A DNA stretch of 64,000 nt from Chaunax sp. Z400 (taxonomy: Eukaryota; Chordata; Actinopteri; Lophiiformes; Chaunacidae), in assembly GCA_037577475.1 (NCBI GenBank), contig CM075193.1:5424685-5488684 (forward strand), read 5' to 3'. The notes under the pieces are model-generated. The model was not told the DNA's origin, made no database searches, and worked only from the letters and a program-made list of their open reading frames with translations. Every line of letters starts with the position of its first letter. Positions within the stretch are counted from its first letter, which is position 1. Shown piece after piece: positions 25,218 through 36,200 of this stretch. Made by a program: the position numbers and the translations under genes.

Positions 25218-25875
25218 TAGCATCTTAAAAACACGGATGTCATCAAACCTACTCAACCTCAACAGCAGCAAAACTGAGTTCATGGTTGTGGCCGTCAAGG
25301 TGCCGCTCCGGAGGCTTGGTGATCTCCTCTCCATGGACGGCTGTCTCATCCGCCCCTCCAAAGAAGCCCGGGACTTGGGTGTCATTCTGGACTAAACCCT
25401 CGCCTTCCAGTCCCACATCAAGTCCATCAAAAAATCTGCCTTCTACCACCTCAAAATCATCCCCAGACTATTCCAATGGAGTCCTGTTACAGTAAGGGTA
25501 CCCAGCAAGGTCCTGGACAGGCTACAGTATGTCCAAGACTCAAGCTGCCAGGGTTCTCACCCCCACCCTCATCCAGCTTCTCTGGCTCCCAGTTAATTCC
25601 CGCATCCAGTATAAAATCCTCCTCCTTAACCTCCAAATCCCTCCATGCCCTTGCCCCCGAGTATCTGACTGACCTCCAATTCTACACCCCATCCCAAAAC
25701 CTACAGTCATCAGACACGGTCTTGCTTTCCATCCCTCATGCCAACCTAAGATCCTACGGTGACAGGGCTTTCAGTGCGGCAGCCCCCACCCTCTAGAACC
25801 CAGTCCCAGCAGAGATTCACAATCCCCATCTCTGGACACTTTCAGGCCCCATTTAAACGACCATGTCTTTGCTGA
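25218..25875 (+). pseudogene. L2-like (CR1-group) LINE reverse transcriptase, 3' part, dead
   Basis: Frames on the plus strand read SSNLLNLNSSKTEFMVV, then SMDGCLIRPSKEARDLGVIL (stop) TLAFQSHIKSIKKSAFYHLK. After a deletion come LWLPVNSRIQYKILLLNL, SLHALAPEYLTDL and NLRSYGDRAFSAAAPTL, and finally LDTFRPHLNDHVF. These are the landmarks of the RT C-terminal part in L2-type LINEs: L-G-V-I-L-D, A-P-x-Y-L-x-D, G-D-R-A-F. There is an in-frame stop after GVILD, a deletion around 25475-25500 and several frameshifts. The catalytic RT core lies outside the copy, which is 5' truncated. Confidence 0.9.
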
Positions 25876-26345
25876 AAACGGAGACGTTTATCTTTGCATT
25901 TTCAAAACCTCCTGCGTTCACACCACATCGTCTCCAAAATGATCCCCCGAACATGGCAAGGCAGTAGTTGGTGGTGTAACTTTTCAAATTCAACACCACA
26001 GAATATGATCACAATGGTGGTTCAGGAAATCTACGTTGCAACAGAGTCTGCAGCACAAACAAAACTGGACAGTCCAAAGTTGTATTTTTGTTGTTGTTCT
26101 GGCCATAGTAGGCTGTCTGCTGTCTGTGTCCGTGATCAAGGCTGGCAGGAACTGTAATAGGCATTCGAGAAGTGGGGCTGCCTTGCGTTTTGCCCTTTTA
26201 CGTGACAACGGTAAGTTGGCGTGTTGAAAAGCTTTGTGGGTTCAGTCCCCGAAAACGCCATTCTTGTATAAACGAACGGCCAACATGGAACAAAAGGTTT
26301 CCATTTTTGGGCGAAACAGTTGTTGTGTAAACGACCCCAAACTCA
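25873..26345 (+). mobile_element. Non-autonomous element, family E, copy 2
   Basis: Homologous in inverted orientation to 19440-19890 (see that entry). It abuts the 3' end of the L2-like pseudogene: LINE coding similarity stops at about 25872, and AAAACGGAGACGTT starts the element. The end region around 26265-26340 has AAACGAACGGCC and TGTAAACGACCCC. No transposase frame. Confidence 0.7.
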
Positions 26346-26800
26346 AGTTGTTATTATGTGATTATATTTTGCACCACTTGACCTGGTGGACACATAAATG
26401 CTATTCCTTCTCCTCTCTCTTCAGGTACTTGGCACTGCTTTAGGTGCTATTACCTTTGTTGGGACTGTTAAATGGTTCCATAAAGAAAAATGAAATATTC
26501 ATTAACTCGGTTAATAATTGATCCAGATAAAACACAGCATGAGGTTTGCAGAGTGAGGATGAATTCATAATGAGTGCACGCTCAGCATATTTGTGCTTGG
26601 AAATGTTTTTGTTTCATGATAGCAAAAGAAGAAATTCATTGAAAGTTCATTTAATTTTTTTTTTGTCTTACTAAATGATAAAATAGATGCTTTCCAAGCA
26701 GTTTCGAACTAAGAGACGATTAAGTGGGTGCATAAGTAGCCCACATATTAAAGTATGGTTTTCAATTTTAGAGGAAGTGCATTTAAACAGTCTTAATTAA
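26345..26800. other. Gene-free stretch, nothing recognised
   Basis: AT-rich sequence between the repeat cluster and the next enhancer-like block. Confidence 0.4.
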
Positions 26801-27420
26801 ATTGTAAATGTTAGCTTGACCTAATTCTCAGTTTGAGGAAACTGAAGCGCGTTTTTACTGAAAATTGGAACCATAACCTCTGCTTATCGTGTGGCAAAAG
26901 CCTGCAGAATGAAACCATGTATTCAGAGTATCATATGAAGTTTTGTAATTACTGAGAATATAGAGTTGCTGCTCCGGATGTCACATTAAAAGTCTCCCGA
27001 CTCTCCTGTCCAGAAACAGAAGTCGGTGTGTGCCGTGCTGGAGCGGTTCCCACAACGCCACGCTGCAGAATAAACACTGCTCATCCAAACACTGTCAAAC
27101 TAATTTCCTCACACCACTGAGGTTCATCTTGGCTTTCAGCTAAATAAATTATTTCTCTAATTATTAACTGTGACACCCATAATCACTGGAAGACTGCAGT
27201 GCTGAATAAATGGCATGTCTTTTGTGTTATAATTCTGTGCATCTTGACAAATTTGACCCATTAAACAACCGTGTTGCCTTTGTAAAGAGTGATGATTACA
27301 CTAATTAAAACTGCAAGACATCTGAGAGGGCTACAGATGAGCCAGAATTAAACAGGTCATTAAATCAGCCCAGGAATATGAATATGTCAACATCTACACT
27401 GTCGCTCACATAGTTACTTT
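26800..27420. promoter_or_regulatory. Candidate conserved non-coding block
   Basis: About 600 bp without repeats or coding signal, with CTCTAATTATTAACTGTGAC, ACACTAATTAAAACTGCAAG and TCATTAAATCAGCCC, interleaved with GC-richer text such as GCCGTGCTGGAGCGG. This is one of the most enhancer-like stretches in the window by eye. No conservation data. Confidence 0.32.
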
Positions 27421-28279
27421 GAGGACAAATATACCTCGTTTACTGAAACATTATTTACATGAGAAAAGGGTGTTTTGTACGGTGGCCCATTTGCACAAAA
27501 TGAAAACATTAAAGAAACACATAAACAAAACAGAAAACATGTTTCACAGTTTGGTAATGATTTAATGGTCGTCATGGTGATGAAACAACAATAAAACTTT
27601 GTGTTTACACCCAGGGCAGGTTGTCAGATCACACCCCCCATTCAAACCTATAGGTCATTTAATTGAAAGACAGATATGCAGAGTTGAGTTGAATCTTTGA
27701 GAGTCCACTGTGTGGCTAAGGGCTACATTTATGCCAGAAGTTAAAATATGCAACTACATACTGTTGTGCTACAATGTTTTCTAAAACAATGTGTTCTGTT
27801 GGTTAGAACATGCTAAAACAATCGGAAACAAAATGGCTTAGAGGGAATTAAAATAGATATTTTACAAGAGGAGGTCTTGAAGAGTTTGACAGACACGGAA
27901 CCAGATGAAATAGATCGTCTTGAATAAGTCACCATGTTGGTAGCCTGAGCCTGTTAGCAACTTGGTTTTGCCACTGAACACAATTTCCTAATCATGTAGT
28001 CATTAATATTTCTATGGCAACATTAGATCAATAGATTAAATAAAATATCTGAAATAAAATAAAATATCATATGAAAAAAAAATCTAAAATGTTTTGTTTT
28101 GCCTCCTAAGTAAAATCTGACATAATAAACTTATTCCACTTTCATTAAAAAATTAAATGTGACAGGTTGCAGCTACACAATAAAACACAACATCGCACCA
28201 AAAATGTTATCAAAAAGCTGGAATAATAGACAAACAAAGCAACATCTGCACTTTATCTTATCTACTCTTTGTGTTAGGT

Positions 28280-28760
28280 GCGAGGTGTTTTGAGCATTAT
28301 GAGTCTTTATCTCAGAGATCTCTTTTAAGTTAATCCTCTTCCAGCCGGCGATAGCAGAAAGCGATAGCGCTGATGTCTTCTTACCAGCTACACATGTTCC
28401 CTTTCACACCGCAGCAGCTTTCCAACCATTTAATGGGATTGCTGTTGTTGTTTCTCAACTAACGCTCCACACAACAAGCACATTTCCTCGAAGTGGTTCG
28501 ACATGCGCCCAAGGAATATGTCCCAGCTTTTTACAGCCAGTCAGCCTGGGTCAGGGGCTAAGATTGGCCTCCAGTAGCAACGCTGTTGAAAGCGGCTCCT
28601 CGACATGACGAGAGGGGAAAGTGGCTTTTCCTGCTCAGAAGCAGAATCATCTCTGCTCAAGGCGTTAGGCTGTGTTCCAAGAGATTAATGATGTTAAGAT
28701 GCTGAGATGCTAATGATACAGTAGTGTACTGCTTTTGGATCAGCGCTGGTCATCACTGCT
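28280..28760. promoter_or_regulatory. Candidate conserved non-coding block
   Basis: Repeat-free, balanced composition, with CCAGCCGGCGATAGCAG and GTTCCAAGAGATTAATGATG. Weaker than the 26.8-27.4 kb block. Regulatory role is inferred only. Confidence 0.22.
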
Positions 28761-29925
28761 AGCTTTAAAAAAAAAATGACTATATGGCTTTATTGTAGAA
28801 AACAAATAATCAAAATTCATATCCAATTTTACAAGTTCTTCAAATGAGACAATAAAAATAATATTGAATACGACCTTCTGGAACCTTTTATATGTTATCC
28901 AAAAATTCAGCTACTTTTTGTCCTGTTAATTAAGCATCTGCTGATGTTTCCTCACTCAAGACATATTTCCATCAAAGAGAAGAAATCCCACGTTGTGCTC
29001 TGATGTGCTTATCACAGTTTTAACTGGTGTCTCATTACAGAAATAATTAATAGTTTAATTACCATCAATTCTCACCAACAGACAGCTTCTTATCCACGGC
29101 CATGCGGCTCACTTGAATGTAAAAGGATCCAAAAGCTTGATTTTTGTCCTACGTTTATTCAGCTCAGGTATTTCTCTATCATAATTGCCTACAAACTTTT
29201 ATTTCTGATGTTTGGCTCGTTTTTCCCTCGTACAGATTCAGCCTACACAGCAAAGCTACCAGATACTGCTCCCTCACCAGAGCACAAAGTGTCCAAATAT
29301 GTGCAATGCAAACTTAGGTGGATTCATTTTAATTCTCATTACCTTGAAGCAAAGCAATCATTTTGTATGGTTGGAAAAAAAAAAAAAAACATAAGCAAGC
29401 ATTATGAATAAAAGTAATTATCATTCTTGTGCATTTTTGAAGGCTGTTTGCAATTAAATCCTGGAATCTGAATGAGCGTTTCAGACGTGTGACTAGCTGC
29501 AGAGGCAAAAAAAAAGGAAAGAAAAAAAAGATCAAAGTAAGAGAATCAGCTGCTTTAGACGAGTTTACAGATGCTGAAGACGGCTCATCGCACAATGAGC
29601 GGCAGTGTAGGCTTCGAGAAACAGCCAACCGCCTCTTGTTCGGGCGGAGATACAATAGCATCTCCCCCAGCATGGGTGAGGGCCAACAGCGAAGCCTGCG
29701 TTTCATGTCTCACATCGCTCACTCAACTTCCAGCGTGCAACTGCTCACAACTGTTTACAGCAGCCAAATTTCATTTTCTACTCCCAAATCCTATCGCACA
29801 TTATCCTGTACATTGCATTAGCGCCCTAATCTTTCCTTTCTTTTCCTCAGAAGAAGAAAGCAGCTGCTTCATGATTAACCCACTTTACAGCAATAAATAA
29901 ACGCATCATCCCGTAATGTACACCA
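28760..29925. other. Gene-free stretch downstream of fam204a
   Basis: No supported gene. Overlapping frames of 110-125 codons on both strands at 29.3-29.9 kb are mutually exclusive and unlike any family I know. A G-run lies near 29941-29950. Confidence 0.35.
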
Positions 29926-29927
29926 GA

Positions 29928-29933
29928 TTTAAT
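29928..29933 (-). terminator. Candidate fam204a polyadenylation signal (ATTAAA)
   Basis: ATTAAA on the gene strand, about 310 bp after the stop codon. I saw no canonical AATAAA on the minus strand between the stop and this point. Such hexamers are common by chance in AT-rich DNA, so this is only a candidate 3' end. Confidence 0.3.
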
Positions 29934-30244
29934 TTGAAGAGGGGGGGGGGAAAGGCCAGAACGCTCAAATCACTGAAATGTAATGAAAAATAACACAATG
30001 CAGACACCAATGGGCGCCTTAGGAATTAATTTGCTCCATCTTTTTTTTTCTGTCTTGTACTCGCTGGATTGGTTTTTCCTCTGCCAACATGAGTTTTTCC
30101 CTCCCTCACACTCTGCTGGTGTGAAGTCAAAACATACAAAGAGAATAAAAAGAAGCAGAATGAATCATAAAGCCATAAAAAAAACCAACTTTATCAAATT
30201 AACTTTAAAGAAATATCAGTCTTTCTCCTTTTTGTCCGTGTTTA

Positions 30245-30296
30245 TCACATGAAGCCCATGTTGCTTTTGGTTTCCCAACGTTTTTTAGCCTCAAAC
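30245..30296 (-). CDS. fam204a: fam204a coding exon 7 and stop (residues 216-232)
   Basis: 52 nt, acceptor TGTGTTGCAG. It completes the split glycine codon, encodes FEAKKRWETKSNMGFM and ends in TGA at 30245-30247. The human C-terminus reads the same except for the penultimate residue, which fixes the 3' end of the gene. Confidence 0.95.
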
Positions 30297-33200
30297 CTGC
30301 AACACAGAAAAAACATGAAATTACTGAGCCTTTATGAACACATGTGAGCTGCAGGAGCAACGATTCAAAGTGCAGCTAATGCAGGTTTCAGCAGCTCTAT
30401 CTTCGCTGCACTTGAACCCCAGAGTGTCACACATGGCACACTGTTTGTGATAGCCAATAAAAAATATGAGGACAGAGACCGAGAGACATCATACCCCCAG
30501 GGTATATTCTTCTTCCTTTTCTGCATTGCCCTCAAAGCTTCTTCTTCCTGTTTTTGTCGCACAAAGTCACGGCAATCAGTGGCTTGAGCGATGTTCACAG
30601 CCAGCTGTTTGGAGGCAGACAGAGAGAGAGAGAGAAAGAGGCCCGTTAGAGAATGGAAATTAGATTGTGGTAAAAAAACACTGCTCTGTCACTGCTGTGC
30701 CTCTTCCACACCACAGCCGAACCCTCAATGAGCTGAACAACACACAAACGCATCCTACAGTTTCACAAACCTCACCAGACATCAGGATGTAATCAGGTAT
30801 AACGTGCAGCGTGAGCGGTTCTGACTGAGGTCCTACCATTTCCTGCAGCACAGAGATGTGCATTGTGTGCATCATAAATTTAAAAAAGATGCAACAAGAT
30901 GAAGCAGCAACACGACAATGTAAAAATAATCATGTTGGAAGAGAATGAAGATTTTATTATGTATGTGATGAATATTATTATTTCTAATATTTGGCTTTGC
31001 TTTGTGTGCAATGGACAGGTTTGAATTGTTCCTATACCAAAATGAGGTTTCGTGCTCCTGACAGACATTTCAGCTTAAACGACTCGTCGCTTATAGTAAA
31101 AGTGTTCAAAATACACCGACTCATCCTCTAAAATGTGAAGATCGGCTTGTTTTCTTAGCCATCTTTGACAGTAAAGTGGATATCCTTTAGTTTTAGACTG
31201 TTGGTCAGTCAAAACAAAGAAATACTAAGACGTTAGCTCAGGCTCTGGGAGGAAGTGATGGGCGTTTTTATCATTGCTTTCTGTAATTGTAATGATTGTA
31301 ACTTCTGAAGCTCCTCTTCTGTTTTTCTACAAGCTGTTTTATATGTGTAACGCCACACATGCTGGAAAAAAGCTCGAGGGCACCAGCTAGTGAGAAAAAA
31401 AAAAGGTCAAGAGTTTAAATACAGGTTTTTACCTCCACACAAACACAAAATGTTACTGATATGCATGCAAGTCTATGTGTGTGTGTTTTGTGAGTGCTCC
31501 ATAGCTCCCTAAATTACAGGAGCATTGTTTTATTAGTTTAGTTGAGTTTATTCAGTCAGTCGTCATACAGTACATGATACAATGGGCAAAATCTAAATAT
31601 ACAGTGTAAACAAAATGAACGGTCAATGTAATAAGTGACAGAAAAGACCCAGGCAGAAGCATAATGCTTATGTTAGCACAGCCTATAATCTTGTCTCTAT
31701 AAACTTACAGTCAGAAATAAAAATCAGTCAAACTTGCAACCCTCAAAAAAAGCTTGTATATCGTTCTATTGAAAATCAAAAGGGAATTACACAATTTTAA
31801 GATGAGCATTGTTCCATAGTTTTACTCCCACAAATGCGTCTCCTTTTTAATCCTTTTTTAAATTTTTTTTTAGCTTTTTGTACAGTGATCTTACAAATAT
31901 CTCTCAAATCATATTTACTCTCATGTATTGAAAAAGATGCAAAGTCTGGGAGTGACATTGATTTTGCTCTAAACATTATTTGCATTATTTTATCATAAAC
32001 CAACTCATTACATTTCATAACATGGGGCTTTAGAAACTTTAAAAGTATTGTAATCTATTTCCCTTTTGTTTAAGGTGTTTAAAGAGGAAGGCATCTTTCG
32101 GCCTATAGTCTCTCACACGTTTCTTTTTGATAACGTCTTCTTTTCTTGTTTAATGTGCAAAAATGAAACACACTGAATGAATGAACCATGAGGACCAATG
32201 CTGAGCCATGTGCCATTTTTGCTCCGTCTCAAAAACGTTAGGAAAACATGGCATTTTTCACTCATCGCCAGAGTAAAAAGGAGTTTTTTTTTTACTGTTT
32301 GGACTACAGCAGGCAGCCCCTGACATCAGAAGTGAAGAGAATGACCGTGACTGCAAGAAGCAAACATTTAAATCCCAGGGAGGACCTATGTATTGTGAAG
32401 CAGAATAATCCCAATAACCCCAGTCACTCAGAAGCACAGGAAACAAAGAGAACACGCCTGCCTCTGCTGTCACTCCAGAGATAGGTTTATTATTCAAGCA
32501 AACTTCGATAAACAACTCGGGACAATTTCACAAAACCTTTGGGTAATTCTCTGCAATATTCAGAGTACAATCAGGGGAGAAAGAAAGTCTTAAGGTAATG
32601 AAGAAATGTGCCACCAATGTGCCACTTGAAGAAAAAAAAGAAAAAGAAAAAAAAGACCTGCTGGAAAAAAAATGTTTCAATTATAATTAAGTGGGATAAA
32701 CTTTATTAGAAAGACTGAAACTAAAATATCTTCTAATGCATGCTGGGATTAAGCAGGTCAGAGCGAGCAGGCAGGAAAAATTAAACTCTAAAGGCTTTTT
32801 ATCACCATATTTCAGGAACCAAGGGTGTAAAATGTTCTAATTTGGGATACATTAAAAGCCATAAAGGTCTTTCAAAAAGATTAATGGTACTTTGCTTGGA
32901 TTTAAGATAAGGGTTTCAGCTGGCTGCACGTACTGGGCTCTGGCTGGGCCCTCAAGGCATTCATCTATACAGTCACTGGAAGATTTGTGAAAGTGTCTAT
33001 ACAGCCTGAAGCGTACATGCTATGACAGTCCTCCAGTTCTTTGCCATTTTATAGGTTTTAAATTCCTCAAATCATGTTTTCTCCTCTTAAAGAGAGCTAT
33101 AACGGGCGATTGCTCTTACATTTGCAGGAGATTTGCGAGCAGATTAAACCTCAGCAGGGTTTTTCTCTGCTCCTTGTTGGAGTGGTGTAGGTACAAAATG

Positions 33201-36200
33201 CTTCTGAGTGACTGCAATGCAAGCACAGATTATAGGAAAGATGTTTATTAAATTGTTGCTCCCTTTGTGTTTGCTGAAAGAAATCTAGTGGCTCATTCTG
33301 GGAGCAAATCAGATGAACCCATGATTTTAAATGGCTTAATTTTCATTTACCCACCTTAACCTGCTCTCCTGTGGGCTTCATTTGAAACCCAAAAGGTCTT
33401 GAAACATTCCAAAAGCTAAATTAAAACCCATTTCCATGCATTTCATCCCCTCCTCTTTTAAATTCACAGCATAGCAGTTTCTACATTTAAAGCATTAAAG
33501 GTCTCTATTTTTCCCCCCCTTTTTTTTTATCAGTTTAGTCTACAATCCCTGATTGTCTTTACTGGGGCTCAACATTAATGTCAACCAAGTTACCTAGGAG
33601 ACAGAGCAGATCAAAGAGACAAAAAAAACCTTCAAATGTCTGATTAATCAAGCCTGCAAACAGCTTATTTCTTTTAGCCTGCATGCAAGTATGAAAATGA
33701 GATTCCGAGAGCAGTACATTGTGCAGATTTGTTCATTCTTATCTGAACAAAGCCAGCGGCAGCTTATTTCATGGATCACTGGCACTGTCAGCACTGTGGC
33801 GCGGAGCAGGTGACGGCTCCTCTTTCTGTGGCGAGAACAAAATTAGCAAAAAAGTCTGCACAAATTAGCCTCTCATATTTTCAGTAATGTGACATTATTT
33901 TTCATTTACTTTTTTGATCCACTTTTAAGGATTTTTTTTTCCCCCCCTCCCCTTGTGCGCATCTTAGTGCCAAATCCTTTCACATCAGAGGCTGGTGGAA
34001 AATAAGAATGAAAGTACAAAGCTGGAATAAAAGCAGGAGACAGGCAACCTCCTGCATCCTTTGTCTATGTGGCTCCTAAAAGGCAAGTCTGCCCACTCCA
34101 TCACATATTAATATGCAATTAAGAGTCCATCACGGCCATGTCTGTGCCTTGTGTCTCTCTCCTGTGTGGCCCGGGCACAGCCCTGATAAAAACAAGGTTT
34201 ATTCAGAGGATTAATACTCTGACCTTTGGAAGATTCGAGGGGGGAGAAAAAAATCATTGTGCACGATGCTGGCACTGCAGCAGCAGCGGCTAAAGGGCTT
34301 AAGGCCACGAGGAGGGTTAAGTCAACAGTACCGTTTTCAGTTCATTCATGTTTGGGTCGTCATGGAGATTCAAGTGGCGACCCAAACACGGGGCCTCAAT
34401 CCACGGAAAAAAGAAAATCTGCATTGCTGCTGTATATGTCAAACACAAGACAACCGACAGAATGTTAACAACAGTTTTACACGCAGTTTTTAGTGTGTCT
34501 GTTCCAATCAATCATTTCTGAGGCGTTTGATAAATGAAAGAAGCATCAGGAGGTCTAGATGAGCAGAAACACACAAAAACACTGTGGCAATTAAACAGCA
34601 AGAAAAAAGACAATAGCTAAAAGAGAGATACACCTCCATGTGGACAAAGTGTTAAAGCTCCAATTAACAATAAGAAATAAATGATGGCTTTAAGGAAGAA
34701 ATGGCCTAAAACCCATTCATAAATTTCCTATCCAGGAAGCTTCTTCCAATTAAAACGTGTGAGAGGTGGATTAACAAGGGCTATATGGCTTTGCTTTGCT
34801 AAATCACCTCCCCGAGCTGCTCCGCTGCATTTGACGTGTAAACGATTAATGACCAGCCTAATTCCCTTATCGCGCTACCTTAATGCCTAAATAATGTGGC
34901 CTTAGTCAACTTTGGAAAGCAGGGCTGTATAAGAAAGGAATGAATATCAGATTAGACAGCTTGTGTGTTATTTCAGCGTAATTTCTTAGAAGTGAGGCGG
35001 AGGGGGAAGGAAAAAGTGTTTCTGGCTGCAGAGCCTCAGTGTTGTGACGGCAGAAGGTCAAGGGATCACAAGACCGGTCAATACCACCCATATCGCATTA
35101 GAAGGGAGGGAACACAAAGCTGTATTCAGTGTCGTCATTTTCACGTCTCTAAAGTGAAGTAATGGAGTCGTGTAAACGCAAAGAACCCAAATCAACAAGT
35201 ACTTATTGTTGTCTTGCATAAGATAATACATGGGAGTGAAAGAGCATCACTTGGTTGGAAGATTCAGACCTCAAGGGATCGAGATTAGAAATACTCCATT
35301 AGTAGAACGACACTCTGTAGAGCGCACACCTCCGCCGATGCCCCGCCCCTCCACAAAGTTTCACGGGAATCGGTTCAGAAGTTTTTTTGTAATTAGGGAA
35401 AATGCTGAAAATGTCCCATCTAGGAATGATGAAGAAAGTGGGGAAAAAAATCCTGGATCGGGCCGTTTATCTGGACCCACCTCAAAATCTAACAGGTTCT
35501 TTCATGACCCATAGATCTGGTGAGTTTGTGGAGAGGTATTGTTTGGAGAACTGTGGAGAGAACTGTTTGGAGTTTTCGCTTGGAACTGTGAAAATAAGCA
35601 AACTGAAGAAACCGACTAGGAGATAGGGCCCCTAAAAATTATGGGTAAAATTTTATTGAATTCTGTCCAATGGTTTTTAAGGAGATGTGGGCAGACCACA
35701 CCCTCTGAATGTGAGCTAAATGACATAAGAAATGTAGGATATAAAAATAAGCAAACTGAAGAAACCGACTATGAGATTCAGACCTTTAGGGTCCCTAAAA
35801 GTATAGAATGTGTGACGTTCCACTGACGTTTAAGGAGATGTGAATAGTCTAGTCCCCGATCCGTGGGGACGAGGGTAACCCTTTATGCCCCCTTTAGCCG
35901 GGGGTATATTAAAAATCTGTGAAAGTTTGCTCGCTTTGTGCATTTCCCATTATCTTGCCTCCTCTGAGTAGGATAGGCTTATTAGCAAGCTTGGAACTCA
36001 CCCTTACAATAATATGCCATCAACAGTTTTATAAGCTAATTAGAAAAAAAACAGTTTAATTAATGAGTGACTGGCAATAAAATGGCAGTCATGAAAAAAG
36101 AAACCGAGGGTGCTAAGCTTCCACTACCACCAATTAAGGCCTAATTACAAACAAATTATATATGTGTTTTGCTGTGGGCTTTAATTTAAAAATGCCTTTA

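Noticed and set aside
29329..29900. Overlapping 109-125 codon frames on both strands near the fam204a 3' end
   Set aside because: Mutually overlapping, with poly-F/poly-K runs from homopolymers; no family resemblance.
31548..32060. Considered as a possible extra fam204a exon
   Set aside because: The gene's frame is complete without it, and the translation resembles LINE C-termini.
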